Part shown: one piece after another, positions 41,097-50,014 of the stretch
Layout of the letters: each line of letters begins with the position of its first letter
How positions within the stretch are numbered: the stretch's first letter is position 1
Assembly (NCBI RefSeq): GCF_002127265.1
Contig: NZ_NFUU01000002.1
Span: forward strand, 434,001-498,000
Reading direction: 5' to 3'
Source: Hydrogenophaga sp. IBVHS1
GTDB lineage: Bacteria; Pseudomonadota; Gammaproteobacteria; Burkholderiales; Burkholderiaceae_C
DNA: 64,000 nucleotides
Made by a program: the position numbers and the translations under genes
Notes under the pieces: model-generated
Database searches by the model: none
What the model saw: the letters and a program-made list of their open reading frames with translations, nothing else
What the model was told of the DNA's origin: nothing

Positions 41097-41978
41097 ATGT
41101 CAGCAGCATCCCACGGCACGACGCCCTACTACTACGTTCCCGGTCCCTCCCGCCATCCGGTGATGGCCGCCATCGGCCTTTTCTTCGTCATTCTTGGCGC
41201 GGGTCAATGGGTGAACGGCGCGGGGTGGGGTGCCTACTCGCTGGCCTTCGGGCTGGTGTTCTGGCTGGTCGTGCTGTTCCAGTGGTTCAGCCAGTCGGTG
41301 GGTGAGAGCGAAAGCGGCATGTATGGCCGCAAGATCGATCTCTCGTTCCGCTGGAGCATGAGCTGGTTCATCTTCTCCGAGGTGATGTTCTTCGGCGCCT
41401 TCTTCACCGCCCTGTGGTGGACGCGCACGCACTCGGTGCCTGCGCTGGGCAGCTTCGAGAACTCGCTGCTCTGGCCCAACTTCACGGCCGTGTGGCCCAG
41501 CGTGCAGGCCGGTGCCACCGCATCGCCTGGCGGCATCGTCGAACCCTTCCAGACCATGGGCCCGTTCTGGCTGCCCACGATCAACACCGCACTGCTGCTC
41601 ACCTCGGGCGTCACCCTCACCATCGCTCACCACGCGCTTCAAGTGGGCAACCGTGCTCGCACCATCGGCTTCATGTGGGCCACCGTGCTGCTGGGCATCA
41701 TCTTCCTGTGCGTGCAGGGCTACGAATACGCCCACGCCTACGCCGACCTGAACCTCAAGCTCTCGTCCGGCGTGTTTGGCTCCACCTTCTTCATGCTCAC
41801 CGGCTTCCACGGCTTCCACGTGTTCGTGGGCATGCTGATGCTGCTGTTCATCACCTTGCGCCTGCAGAAGGGCCATTTCACCGCCCAGCGCCACTTCGGC
41901 TTCGAAGGTGCGGCCTGGTACTGGCACTTTGTGGACGTGGTGTGGCTCGGCCTGTACATCCTGGTTTACTGGATGTGA
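41097..41978 (+). CDS. coxC: Cytochrome c oxidase subunit III
   Basis: The 293-residue membrane protein has seven predicted helices and the subunit III signatures WSMSWFIFSEVMFFGAFF, ALLLTSGVTLTIAHHAL and the end HFGFEGAAWYWHFVDVVWLG. Subunit III stabilises the oxidase and proton uptake. The ATG at 41097 is preferred because AGGAG lies 5 bases before it; the GTG at 41091 is part of that site. A terminator follows 44 bp after the stop. Confidence 0.97.
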   Translation: MSAASHGTTPYYYVPGPSRHPVMAAIGLFFVILGAGQWVNGAGWGAYSLAFGLVFWLVVLFQWFSQSVGESESGMYGRKIDLSFRWSMSWFIFSEVMFFGAFFTALWWTRTHSVPALGSFENSLLWPNFTAVWPSVQAGATASPGGIVEPFQTMGPFWLPTINTALLLTSGVTLTIAHHALQVGNRARTIGFMWATVLLGIIFLCVQGYEYAHAYADLNLKLSSGVFGSTFFMLTGFHGFHVFVGMLMLLFITLRLQKGHFTAQRHFGFEGAAWYWHFVDVVWLGLYILVYWM

Positions 41979-42022
41979 TGCATCGCAGGGGCGGGAACTC
42001 CGCCCCTGAATGTGGCCCAAAG

Positions 42023-42047
42023 AAAAAGCGCCTTCCGGCGCTTTTTT
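42023..42047. terminator. Bidirectional terminator after coxC
   Basis: AAAAAGCGCC-TTCC-GGCGCTTTTTT is a perfect hairpin with A and T runs on both sides. It can end the cox operon on the plus strand and the convergent DUF2909 gene on the minus strand. Confidence 0.93.
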
Positions 42048-42065
42048 GCTGAGAGGGTGGGCGGT

Positions 42066-42302
42066 TCAACCTCGCAGGGGGAGGCCGGTGGGCTGGATCC
42101 AGCCCATCAGGTAGCTGATGAGCACCACCACGAAGAGCAGGATGGAGAAACCGACCCGGAATGCCAGCGCGCGTGCCATGTGGTTCTTGCGCGGCGCGCC
42201 ACCTTCTGCGGCGTCACCCTGGCCACCGCGCATCATGTAGACCAACGCGGCACCCAGGCTTCCGATGATGGCAACGAACGCCACAATGACCAGATATTTC
42301 AT
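42066..42302 (-). CDS. Twin-helix DUF2909 protein
   Basis: The 78-residue protein has two membrane helices (residues 2-22 and about 52-73) joined by a polar loop with GGAPRKNHMARALAFRVG, typical of DUF2909. The gene is usually found between coxC and the SURF1 gene in this order, transcribed in the opposite direction, as here. The start at 42302 gives MKYLVIVAF; a GTG at 42329 would add 9 residues. No function is known. Confidence 0.85.
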   Translation of the reverse strand: MKYLVIVAFVAIIGSLGAALVYMMRGGQGDAAEGGAPRKNHMARALAFRVGFSILLFVVVLISYLMGWIQPTGLPLRG

Positions 42303-42343
42303 CTCCCGGATTATCGGTGCCTCGCGCACCTGGTGCTGAACCC

Positions 42344-43084
42344 ATGCCGCGTTCCCGCATGCGCTTCTGGATCGTCACCGCCGCCACGGCCTTCACCATG
42401 GCGGTCACAGCCTCGCTGGGTCTGTGGCAGCTGGATCGTGCGGGTCAGAAGCTGGCGCTGCAGGCCCAGATCACCGACCGCAGTGGCCTGTCTGCCTGGG
42501 GCAATGCCGATCTGTTGCAAGCCGCAGACCCGAGGACCGGTGTGCATCGACCGGTGGATCTGGTGGGTGAATGGGTGCCGAATGCCAGCGTGTTCCTGGA
42601 CAACCGACAGATGAACACCCGTGTGGGCTTTTTCCTGGTCACGCCTCTCCGGCTGCAGGGCAGCGAGCGCGTGGTGCTGGTGCAGCGCGGCTGGGTGCCG
42701 CGCGATTTCACCGACCGCACCCGCGTGCCCAACGTTCCAACGCCCACTGGCACGGTGCGCCTGCAGGGACGCTTGGCCCCGCCCCCGGGCAAGCTATACG
42801 AGCTGGGTGAGGCGGGCGCAGGCCCGATCCGGCAAAATATCGACCTCGCGGCGTTCGCGCGTGAAACCGGCCTGTCGCCGCTGGACGTTTCGGTCCTGCA
42901 ATCCGGTGATGCCTCCGATGGCCTGTTGCGCGAGTGGCCGCAAGTGGCCCTGGATGTGAGCAAGCACCACGGTTACGCCTTCCAATGGTTCGCCCTGTGT
43001 TCCCTCGCGGGCATCCTCTTTGTCTGGTTCCAGATCCTATCCCCCCGCCGAAAGCGCAGACCCGATGGCACAGACGCCCGATGA
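42344..43084 (+). CDS. SURF1-family oxidase assembly protein
   Basis: The 246-residue protein has an N-terminal helix (about residues 7-25, MRFWIVTAATAFTMAVTASL), a large periplasmic domain and a C-terminal helix (YAFQWFALCSLAGILFVWF). The key segments SLGLWQLDRAGQK, LDNRQMNTRVGFFLVTPL and GWVPRDFTDR define the SURF1 family, which helps deliver haem A to subunit I. The ATG at 42344 is preferred to the GTG at 42317. The next gene starts 20 bp inside its 3' end. Confidence 0.93.
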   Translation: MPRSRMRFWIVTAATAFTMAVTASLGLWQLDRAGQKLALQAQITDRSGLSAWGNADLLQAADPRTGVHRPVDLVGEWVPNASVFLDNRQMNTRVGFFLVTPLRLQGSERVVLVQRGWVPRDFTDRTRVPNVPTPTGTVRLQGRLAPPPGKLYELGEAGAGPIRQNIDLAAFARETGLSPLDVSVLQSGDASDGLLREWPQVALDVSKHHGYAFQWFALCSLAGILFVWFQILSPRRKRRPDGTDAR

Positions 43085-43742
43085 ACCCCTGACCATGACC
43101 GTGCACAGCCTGCCCCGCCTGGATGAGGCCGGCGCCCAGGCGGTGGCCAGCACGCGTGCTGGCCGCTGGAAACTGCTGGGCCTCATGCTGGTGTGCGCCG
43201 CGCCGGTGATTGCCTCGTACTTCACCTATTACGTCATCCGTCCGGAAGGCCGGCGCAACTACGGCGAACTCATCGATCCGCAACGCCCACTGCCCAACTG
43301 GAGTGGCACCAACGCGCAGGGCCAGCAGGTGCCGCTGACGTCGTTGAAAGACCAGTGGTTGCTGGTCAGCGTGGCCGACAGCGCTTGCGCCGAGGCCTGC
43401 CAGCAACACCTGTACCTGCAACGCCAGTTGCGCGAGACGCTCGGCCGCGAGAAGGATCGTCTCGACTGGGTGTGGCTGCGCACCGGGGACACCATGCTCT
43501 CCGAGCCGCTGAAGCAGGCCACCGCTGCCGCGCAGGTGCTGCATGTGGATGCGCAGGCACTGGGCACGTGGCTCCAGCCTGCGCCGGGCCAGAAGATCGA
43601 GGACCACCTGTATGTGGTCGATCCGCTGGGCAACTGGATGATGCGGTTTCCAGCCAACCTCGATCCCGCGCAAGCCAAGCGCGATCTCGACCGCTTGCTG
43701 AGAGCGTCCGCCTTCTGGGATAAAGAAGGCAGGCAAAACTGA
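43065..43742 (+). CDS. Thioredoxin-fold SCO-like membrane protein
   Basis: The 225-residue protein has one membrane helix at residues 36-58 and a periplasmic thioredoxin-like domain. It has the pair CAEAC at residues 108-112, spaced like the copper/redox CxxxC of SCO proteins, but without the following Pro and without a clear distal His. So it is probably a redox helper for CuA assembly or a copper carrier of altered function. It sits between SURF1 and ctaA, overlapping SURF1 by 20 bp. An ATG at 43095 is an alternative start. Confidence 0.8.
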   Translation: MAQTPDEPLTMTVHSLPRLDEAGAQAVASTRAGRWKLLGLMLVCAAPVIASYFTYYVIRPEGRRNYGELIDPQRPLPNWSGTNAQGQQVPLTSLKDQWLLVSVADSACAEACQQHLYLQRQLRETLGREKDRLDWVWLRTGDTMLSEPLKQATAAAQVLHVDAQALGTWLQPAPGQKIEDHLYVVDPLGNWMMRFPANLDPAQAKRDLDRLLRASAFWDKEGRQN

Positions 43743-43743
43743 C

Positions 43744-44910
43744 ATGGACGCGCAACCCCTGTACGACCTCGCGCCCGTCGCCCGCCTCATGCTCCTGGGC
43801 GTGGTGATCGCGCTCGGGCCGCTGGCCTGGGTGTGGCTGCGCAACCGCCATGCGCCGCCCGCGCACCGCCTGCGCGTGCTCACGCTTGTCACGCTGTTCC
43901 TGACCTTCGATCTGGTGCTCTTTGGCGCCTTCACGCGCCTCACCGACTCGGGCCTGGGCTGTCCCGACTGGCCGGGGTGCTACGGCAGCGCGAGCCCGGT
44001 GGGTGCAAGCGCCTCCATCGCGGCGGCGCAGCAGGCCATGCCCACGGGGCCGGTCACCTTCTCCAAGGCCTGGGTCGAAATGATCCACCGCTACCTCGCC
44101 ACTGCGGTGGGCGTGCTCATCCTGGTGCTGGCGCTGGTGAGCTGGATCGAGCGTCGCCGCCTCGCGGTGTCTTTTGTGTGGCCGCTGGTGACGCTGGTGT
44201 GGGTGTGCCTGCAGGGCGCGTTTGGTGCGCTCACCGTCACCATGAAACTCTTTCCGGCCATCGTGACCCTGCACCTGCTGGGCGGCATGGCCCTGCTGGC
44301 GCTGCTGCGGGCGCAGTCGGTGAGCTATTCGCTGGCGGAGCCGGGCAGCAAGGGGCCTGTGGCATTGCGCGGCCGGTTGCGCCTGGCGCTGGGTCTGGTC
44401 ACTGCCTTGCTCTGGGCACAGATTGCGCTGGGTGGCTGGGTCAGCACCAACTACGCTGTGCTGGCCTGCAGCGAGTTTCCCACCTGTCAGGGCAGCTGGT
44501 GGCCTGTCATGAACTTCAGCGACGGCTTCACGCTCTGGCGAGAGCTCGGCCAGAACCGCGCAGGCGACGCCATCGCCTTTCCTGCGCTCACCGCCATTCA
44601 CTACGTTCACCGCCTCATGGCCTACGCCGTGCTCGCCGCCATGATCTGGCTGGGCTGGCGTCTCCTGCGCGAGCCGGACCTGCGTGGCACTGCGCAGGCG
44701 TTGCTGTTGCTTGCCGCGTGGCAGTTCGCCAGCGGACTCACCAACGTGGTGCTGGACTGGCCCTTGCTGGCCGCCGTGGGCCACACGGGTGGCGCCGCGG
44801 CGCTGGTGATTGTGCTCACCGGCGCCATGGCGGGTACTCGCCGCGCCCGTCAGCCCGAGGCCTCCTCCGTGGGTTCGTCTCCCCTGCATTTCTCCCGGCC
44901 CACCTCATGA
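43744..44910 (+). CDS. ctaA: Haem A synthase (COX15/CtaA)
   Basis: The 388-residue membrane protein has eight or more helices and the conserved segments [19 protein letters not shown] (with a Cys pair), [34 protein letters not shown] and [10 protein letters not shown]; the His residues bind haem. It oxidises the C8 methyl of haem O to the formyl group of haem A, needed by the aa3 oxidase. It is followed by ctaB with a 4-bp overlap. Confidence 0.96.
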   Translation: MDAQPLYDLAPVARLMLLGVVIALGPLAWVWLRNRHAPPAHRLRVLTLVTLFLTFDLVLFGAFTRLTDSGLGCPDWPGCYGSASPVGASASIAAAQQAMPTGPVTFSKAWVEMIHRYLATAVGVLILVLALVSWIERRRLAVSFVWPLVTLVWVCLQGAFGALTVTMKLFPAIVTLHLLGGMALLALLRAQSVSYSLAEPGSKGPVALRGRLRLALGLVTALLWAQIALGGWVSTNYAVLACSEFPTCQGSWWPVMNFSDGFTLWRELGQNRAGDAIAFPALTAIHYVHRLMAYAVLAAMIWLGWRLLREPDLRGTAQALLLLAAWQFASGLTNVVLDWPLLAAVGHTGGAAALVIVLTGAMAGTRRARQPEASSVGSSPLHFSRPTS

Positions 44911-45812
44911 CCGCTGCGTCCACCCCTCCTGTTGCCTTGCCCTTGCCCTCGGTCTGGCGCCAGTACCACGCGCTCACCAAGCCGCGCGTGATCCAGCTCA
45001 TCGTGTTCTGTGCACTGATCGGCATGGTGCTGGCGGTGCCCGGCACACCGAGCTGGGCGCAGGTGCAGCTGGCGGCCATTGCCTGCTTCGGCATCTGGCT
45101 GGTGGCGGGCGCGGCAGCGGCCTTCAACTGCGTGGTCGAACAGCACATCGACGCGAAGATGAAACGCACCGCCTGGCGCCCCACCGCCAAAGGCGAACTC
45201 ACCAACTTCAAGACGCTGAGCTTCTCCGCCGTGCTGTGCGCCGCAGGCTCCGCCGTGCTGTATTACTGGGTCAATCCACTCACCATGTGGCTGACCTTCG
45301 CCACCTTCGTGGGTTACGCCGTGGTCTACACCGTGATCTTGAAGCCGCTGACGCCGCAGAACATCGTGATTGGCGGGGCTTCGGGCGCCATGCCGCCTGT
45401 GCTCGGCTGGGCCGCCATGACCGGCGTGGTCGCTCCCGAGGCGCTGATCCTGTTCCTCATCATCTTCCTCTGGACACCGCCCCATTTCTGGGCGCTGGCG
45501 CTCTACCGTGTGGAGGACTACCGCAAATCCGGCCTGCCCATGCTGCCGGTCACGCACGGCTCGGAGTTCACGCGGCTGCAGATCCTGCTCTACACGGTGG
45601 TGCTGTTTGCCGCTTGCCTCATGCCCTTCGTGATGCGCATGAGCGGCTGGATCTACCTTGCCGCCGCCATTGTGCTGAGCATCGGCTTCTGTGGCTACGC
45701 CTTTGCGCTCTGGCGCAACTACTCCGATGCGCTGGCCCGCAAGACGTTTCGCTTTTCCCTGATCCACCTCTCGTTGTTATTCGCCGCCTTGCTGGTGGAC
45801 CACTACATCTGA
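44907..45812 (+). CDS. ctaB: Protohaem IX farnesyltransferase (haem O synthase)
   Basis: The 301-residue UbiA-type prenyltransferase has nine helices and the substrate motif [20 protein letters not shown], where Asp and Glu bind farnesyl diphosphate through magnesium; a second motif stands at [17 protein letters not shown]. It makes haem O from haem B, the substrate of CtaA. The ATG overlaps the ctaA stop codon. SCO1 follows 4 bp after the stop. Confidence 0.97.
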   Translation: MTAASTPPVALPLPSVWRQYHALTKPRVIQLIVFCALIGMVLAVPGTPSWAQVQLAAIACFGIWLVAGAAAAFNCVVEQHIDAKMKRTAWRPTAKGELTNFKTLSFSAVLCAAGSAVLYYWVNPLTMWLTFATFVGYAVVYTVILKPLTPQNIVIGGASGAMPPVLGWAAMTGVVAPEALILFLIIFLWTPPHFWALALYRVEDYRKSGLPMLPVTHGSEFTRLQILLYTVVLFAACLMPFVMRMSGWIYLAAAIVLSIGFCGYAFALWRNYSDALARKTFRFSLIHLSLLFAALLVDHYI

Positions 45813-45816
45813 CGTC

Positions 45817-46428
45817 ATGACGCCTTCGCACTTTCAACGCCGCCAACTCCTGCTCGCCTCGCTCGGTTGCGCCGGCCTGCTGCTCGCAGGCTGCTCCGAC
45901 GACGTGGCCGAGTCTTTCGCCGCCATCGACATCACCGGCGCCGACTACGCCACCGGCTTCTCACTCACCGACCACAACGGCCAGGCGCGCACGCTGGCCG
46001 ACTTCAAGGGCAAGGTGGTGGTGATCTTTTTCGGCTTCACCCAATGCCCTGACGTGTGCCCCACTTCTCTCAGCGAACTGGCCGAGGTCAAGCGCCTGCT
46101 GGGGTCCGATGGCGATCGCCTGCAAGGGCTGTTCATCAGCGTCGACCCGGAACGCGACACGCCGGAGATCATGAAGCAGTACATGGCCAGTTTCGACCCC
46201 ACGTTCCTGGCCCTGTACGCCGCGCCCGACGCGCTGGCCGAGCTGGCGAAGAGCTACAAGGTCTATTACAAAAAGGTGGATGGCCCCACGCCCACCAGCT
46301 ACACCATGGACCACTCGGCCGGCAGCTACGTGTACGACACGCAAGGCCGCATCCGCCTGTACCACCGCTATGGCAGCGGTGCCGCTGCGCTGGCGGGCGA
46401 CGTGAAGAAGCTGCTGGCGCAGTCCTAA
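45817..46428 (+). CDS. SCO1/SenC copper chaperone lipoprotein
   Basis: The 203-residue precursor has a signal peptide with lipobox LLAGC (Cys26), so it is anchored by a lipid in a membrane facing the periplasm. The thioredoxin fold carries CPDVC at residues 77-81 and a later His in YTMDHSAGSYV, the three SCO copper ligands. SCO proteins help build the CuA centre of subunit II. It closes the haem/oxidase assembly operon; its stop codon lies inside the box proposed for the following response regulator. Confidence 0.94.
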   Translation: MTPSHFQRRQLLLASLGCAGLLLAGCSDDVAESFAAIDITGADYATGFSLTDHNGQARTLADFKGKVVVIFFGFTQCPDVCPTSLSELAEVKRLLGSDGDRLQGLFISVDPERDTPEIMKQYMASFDPTFLALYAAPDALAELAKSYKVYYKKVDGPTPTSYTMDHSAGSYVYDTQGRIRLYHRYGSGAAALAGDVKKLLAQS

Positions 46429-46442
46429 GGCCGGTCTAAGTC
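46424..46442 (+). promoter_or_regulatory. Direct-repeat box upstream of the response regulator
   Basis: CCTAAGGCCGGTCTAAGTC contains CTAAG twice with an 11-base period (46425-46429 and 46436-46440), the spacing bound by OmpR/PmrA-type regulators (PmrA consensus about YTTAAK-N5-YTTAAK). A near copy lies before degQ. It is 20 bp before the response regulator ATG, so autoregulation is likely (inference). Confidence 0.55.
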
Positions 46443-46462
46443 GACCCCGGCACCATCCACCC

Positions 46463-47125
46463 ATGAGGCTGCTGCTGGTTGAAGACGACACCATGATCGG
46501 CGAGGCCGTGCTCGACCTGCTGCGCGCCGAGCACTACGCGGTGGATTGGGTGCGAGATGGCGAAATGGCCGGCACAGCGGCGAGATCCCTCCAGTACGAC
46601 CTGGTGCTGCTCGACCTGGGCCTGCCGCGCCGCGATGGTCTGGAGGTGCTGCGCGAGCTGCGCGCGCGCAAGGATCGCGTGCCGGTGCTGATCGCCACCG
46701 CGCGCGATTCGGTTGAGCAGCGCGTGCAGGGTCTCGATGCCGGTGCGGACGACTACATTCTCAAACCCTACGACATGGACGAGCTGCTGGCGCGCATTCG
46801 CGCCTTGCTGCGCCGCGCTTCGGGCCGCGCCGAGCCGGTCTACGAGCACATGGGTGTGAGCATCAACACCGCCACGCGCGAGGTGAGTGCGCAAGGGAAA
46901 CCGGTGGTGCTCTCGGCGCGAGAATGGGCCGTGCTCGAACCGCTCATTGCGCGCCCGGGCCTGGTGCTTTCGCGAGAACAGCTTGAGGAAAAACTCTACG
47001 GCTGGAAGGACGACGTGAGCAGCAACGCGGTCGAGGTCTACATCCACGGCGTGCGCAAGAAGCTCGGCGCCGGCCTGATCGTGAACGTGCGCGGTGTGGG
47101 TTACATGGTGCCCAAGGGCAGCTGA
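46463..47125 (+). CDS. OmpR/PmrA-family response regulator
   Basis: The 220-residue protein has a receiver domain (Asp51 as phosphorylation site in LVLLDLGLP, acidic pair VEDD at 7-9, Lys101 in ADDYILKPYD) and a C-terminal winged helix (VLSREQLEEKLYG and VEVYIHGVRKKLG). It is cytoplasmic and binds DNA when phosphorylated by the sensor kinase encoded 2 bp downstream. The pair resembles the QseBC/PmrAB-like two-component systems. The boxes at 46424 and 48461 are the obvious target candidates. Confidence 0.94.
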   Translation: MRLLLVEDDTMIGEAVLDLLRAEHYAVDWVRDGEMAGTAARSLQYDLVLLDLGLPRRDGLEVLRELRARKDRVPVLIATARDSVEQRVQGLDAGADDYILKPYDMDELLARIRALLRRASGRAEPVYEHMGVSINTATREVSAQGKPVVLSAREWAVLEPLIARPGLVLSREQLEEKLYGWKDDVSSNAVEVYIHGVRKKLGAGLIVNVRGVGYMVPKGS

Positions 47126-47127
47126 AC

Positions 47128-48465
47128 ATGCGCGGCGTGTCCACCCGTTCTTTGCGCACCCGCCTGCTGGGGCTCTTGCTGCTGGCCATCGTGGGCGCGG
47201 CCTGCCTGCAGGCGGCCATCGTCTACCGCCAGGCCCGAGCCGAGGCCGATGGCATTTTCGACTACCACATGGAGCAGATGGCGCAGGCCCTGCGCGCCGG
47301 CGTGCCCTTGCCAGGGCTGGGTCTGCCGGGCCAGGAACCGATGCCGCAGGAGAGCTTCGATTTTTTTGTGCAGGTCTGGACACACGATGGCCTGCGCGTG
47401 TTCCAGTCCGGAACAGGCGCCGACCTGCCGCAGCGCGCGGTGCTGGGTTTCTCGAACATCGAGGTCGATGGCAAGCCTTACCGCGTGTATTCGATGCGGG
47501 CGCGATCGCAGGTGATCCAGGTGGCGCAGGACATGCGACCGCGCCAGACCATGGCGCGCAACCTGGCCTGGCGCACGGTGTGGCCCATCGCCTGGATGGC
47601 CCCGCTGCTGATGCTGGTGGCCTGGTGGGTGGTAAGTGCTTCGCTGGCACCGGTGGCGCGCGTGCAGCGCCAGCTTGCCCTGCGCGATGCCGATGCGCTC
47701 ACGGAGGTGGGCGAAGAAGGCTTGCCAGACGAAGTGCGTCCGCTGGTGCACGAACTCAACCTGTTGCTGGGTCGCGTTCGCCACGCCTTCGATGCCCAGA
47801 AGCACTTTGTGGCCGAAGCGGCCCATGAACTTCGCTCGCCGCTGGCGGCGTTGCGACTGCAGGCGCAAAGCTTGCAGCGAGCGCGGGACGATGCCACGCG
47901 CGACCTCGCGGTGGAGCGTCTGCTGGCCGGCATCGACCGCGCTACCCGCCTCGTGGAGCAGTTGCTGGTGCTGGCGCGCCAGCAGGCGCACCGACTGGAG
48001 GAAGCACCGGCCCAATCGCTCTCGCTGGCGGCTGTGGCAGCCCAGGTGGTGGCCGACGCCGCGCCGCTGGCTGCGGCCAGACGTATCGACCTGGGTTTGA
48101 GTGAAAACGATCCCGCGCTGGTGATGGGGCATGCCGAGCCGCTGCGCATTCTGCTGGCCAATCTGGTGGACAACGCCGTGAAGTACACGCCTGAAGGCGG
48201 CACCATTGATGTGGCGGTGCGGCGCGAGGGCTCGCAACTGGTGCTGACGATCGATGACAGCGGCCCGGGTATCGACGAACCCGACCGTGCCCGCGTGCTC
48301 GACCACTTCTACCGCGTGCCCGGCAGCACCGCCACTGGCAGTGGCCTGGGGCTAGCCATCGCCAATGCCATTGCGCAGTTGCATGGCAGCAAGCTGATGC
48401 TGGAGCGGTCGCCCCGACTCGGAGGCTTGCGCATCGGTCTGCGCTTGCCCGTGCTCACCGCCTAA
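47128..48465 (+). CDS. Sensor histidine kinase (QseC/PmrB type)
   Basis: The 445-residue kinase has two membrane helices (about residues 11-33 and 150-172) around a periplasmic sensor region of roughly 115 residues, a HAMP-like linker, the phosphorylated His233 in FVAEAAHELRSPLAALRLQA and the ATPase boxes NLVDNAVKYTPEGG, DSGPGID and GSGLGLAIA. It should phosphorylate the response regulator encoded just upstream. The ligand is unknown; a signal linked to oxidase copper or envelope stress is suggested by the neighbours SCO1 and degQ. Confidence 0.94.
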   Translation: MRGVSTRSLRTRLLGLLLLAIVGAACLQAAIVYRQARAEADGIFDYHMEQMAQALRAGVPLPGLGLPGQEPMPQESFDFFVQVWTHDGLRVFQSGTGADLPQRAVLGFSNIEVDGKPYRVYSMRARSQVIQVAQDMRPRQTMARNLAWRTVWPIAWMAPLLMLVAWWVVSASLAPVARVQRQLALRDADALTEVGEEGLPDEVRPLVHELNLLLGRVRHAFDAQKHFVAEAAHELRSPLAALRLQAQSLQRARDDATRDLAVERLLAGIDRATRLVEQLLVLARQQAHRLEEAPAQSLSLAAVAAQVVADAAPLAAARRIDLGLSENDPALVMGHAEPLRILLANLVDNAVKYTPEGGTIDVAVRREGSQLVLTIDDSGPGIDEPDRARVLDHFYRVPGSTATGSGLGLAIANAIAQLHGSKLMLERSPRLGGLRIGLRLPVLTA

Positions 48466-48479
48466 GACTGGTCTAACTC
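48461..48479 (+). promoter_or_regulatory. Direct-repeat box upstream of degQ
   Basis: CCTAAGACTGGTCTAACTC matches the box at 46424-46442 in 16 of 19 bases, again with CTAAG/CTAAC at an 11-base period (48462 and 48473). It overlaps the kinase stop codon and lies 52 bp before the degQ ATG, so the two-component system probably controls degQ. Confidence 0.55.
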
Positions 48480-48531
48480 TGCAGGCCCAAAGTAGCGACA
48501 TGTTCAACCTGTCCCTGCTGAAGGAGCCTTC

Positions 48532-50013
48532 ATGAAAACCTTGTCACTCACCGCCTCGCGTCTGGTGCTTTCGCTGGCGGCGGCCGGCATTGTGGGCGGT
48601 GCCAGCGTTGGCCTGGCGACGGGCTACCACGCCAACGCCGCCGTGCCTGCCGTTGCAGTGCCGTCACCGGCGGTGGCCTCGGTCGCCATGCCCGACTTCG
48701 CGCAGATCGCACAGCGCCACGGCGCGGCCGTGGTCAACATCAGCGTGATCGGCAAGGCGGGCGCAGACGAAGAGCCACAAGCCACCGCCCGTCGCGCACC
48801 CGGCATCGATCCCGACGACCCGTTCTTTGAATTCTTCAAGCGTTTTCAGGCGCCCGATGCGCCTGGTGGTGGCGGGCGCCAGATGCCCGCGCGCGGTCAG
48901 GGCTCGGGTTTCATCATCAGCGCCGATGGCCTGGTGCTGACCAACGCGCACGTGGTGAAGAACGCCGAACGCGTCACCGTCAAGCTGACCGACCGGCGCG
49001 AGTTCGTGGCCAAGGTGCTGGGCAGCGATCCCCGGACCGACGTGGCGGTGCTGCGCATCGAGGCGAAAGATCTGCCGGTGGTGCCGCTGGGCAGCGCGCG
49101 CGACCTGCAGGTGGGTGAATGGGTGCTGGCGATTGGCTCACCGTTCGGTTTCGAAAACAGCGTGACGGCGGGTGTGGTCAGTGCCAAGGGACGTTCACTG
49201 CCCGACGACAGCTTCGTGCCCTTCATCCAGACCGACGTGGCGGTCAACCCGGGCAATTCGGGTGGCCCTCTGTTCAACTCGCGCGGCCAGGTGGTGGGCA
49301 TCAACTCGCAGATCTACAGCCACACCGGCGGTTACCAGGGCCTGTCCTTCGCCATTCCCATGGAAACCGTGCTGCAGGTGAAAGACCAGATCGTGGCCCA
49401 CGGCAAGGCCCGTCATGCGCGGCTCGGTGTGGCGGTGCAGGAGATCAACCAGACCCTGGCCGAGTCCTTCAAGCTCGACACGCCGGAAGGGGCGCTGGTC
49501 TCCAGCGTGGAGCGCGGCGGCCCGGCAGACAAGGCGGGTCTCCAGGTGGGCGACGTGATTCGCAAGGTGAACGGCCAGACCATCGTGGGCTCGGGCGACC
49601 TGCCGGCCCTCATTGGCCAGACCGCGCCGGGCGCAGAAGTGCGGCTGGATGTGTGGCGTGAAGGCAAGGCCGTGGCGATGAACGCGAAACTCGGGGATGC
49701 CGCGGACAAAGCCGTGAAGGCGGCGCGCGCCGACACCCCGGCTGACCAGGGCCGCTTGGGCCTGGCCTTGCGTCCGCTGGCACCACAGGAGCGGCGGGAA
49801 GCGGGTGTGGAGGGTGGCCTGCTGGTGGAAGACGCCCGGGGCCCCGCTGGGCTGGCCGGCGTGCAGCAGGGCGATGTGCTGCTCGCCGTCAATGGTGAGA
49901 AAGTGCAGAGCGTGGATCAGGTGCGCGCGCTGCTCGGCAAGTCCAGCAAATCGCTGGCTCTGCTGATCCAGCGCGATGGTGAGCAGATCTTCGTGCCGGT
50001 GCGTCTGGGCTGA
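48532..50013 (+). CDS. DegQ/HtrA-type periplasmic serine protease
   Basis: The 493-residue precursor begins with a signal sequence (LVLSLAAAGIVGGASVGLAT). The trypsin-like domain has His140 (TNAHVV), Asp170 (DPRTDVAVL) and Ser243 (NPGNSGGPLFN), the complete catalytic triad. Two PDZ domains follow, at about residues 290-385 and 400-490. DegQ/DegP proteases remove or refold damaged envelope proteins in the periplasm. The gene follows a two-component system with a shared upstream box, as with CpxRA-degP and RseP-type envelope control. It ends 1 bp from the convergent Bug gene. Confidence 0.94.
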   Translation: MKTLSLTASRLVLSLAAAGIVGGASVGLATGYHANAAVPAVAVPSPAVASVAMPDFAQIAQRHGAAVVNISVIGKAGADEEPQATARRAPGIDPDDPFFEFFKRFQAPDAPGGGGRQMPARGQGSGFIISADGLVLTNAHVVKNAERVTVKLTDRREFVAKVLGSDPRTDVAVLRIEAKDLPVVPLGSARDLQVGEWVLAIGSPFGFENSVTAGVVSAKGRSLPDDSFVPFIQTDVAVNPGNSGGPLFNSRGQVVGINSQIYSHTGGYQGLSFAIPMETVLQVKDQIVAHGKARHARLGVAVQEINQTLAESFKLDTPEGALVSSVERGGPADKAGLQVGDVIRKVNGQTIVGSGDLPALIGQTAPGAEVRLDVWREGKAVAMNAKLGDAADKAVKAARADTPADQGRLGLALRPLAPQERREAGVEGGLLVEDARGPAGLAGVQQGDVLLAVNGEKVQSVDQVRALLGKSSKSLALLIQRDGEQIFVPVRLG

Positions 50014-50014
50014 G

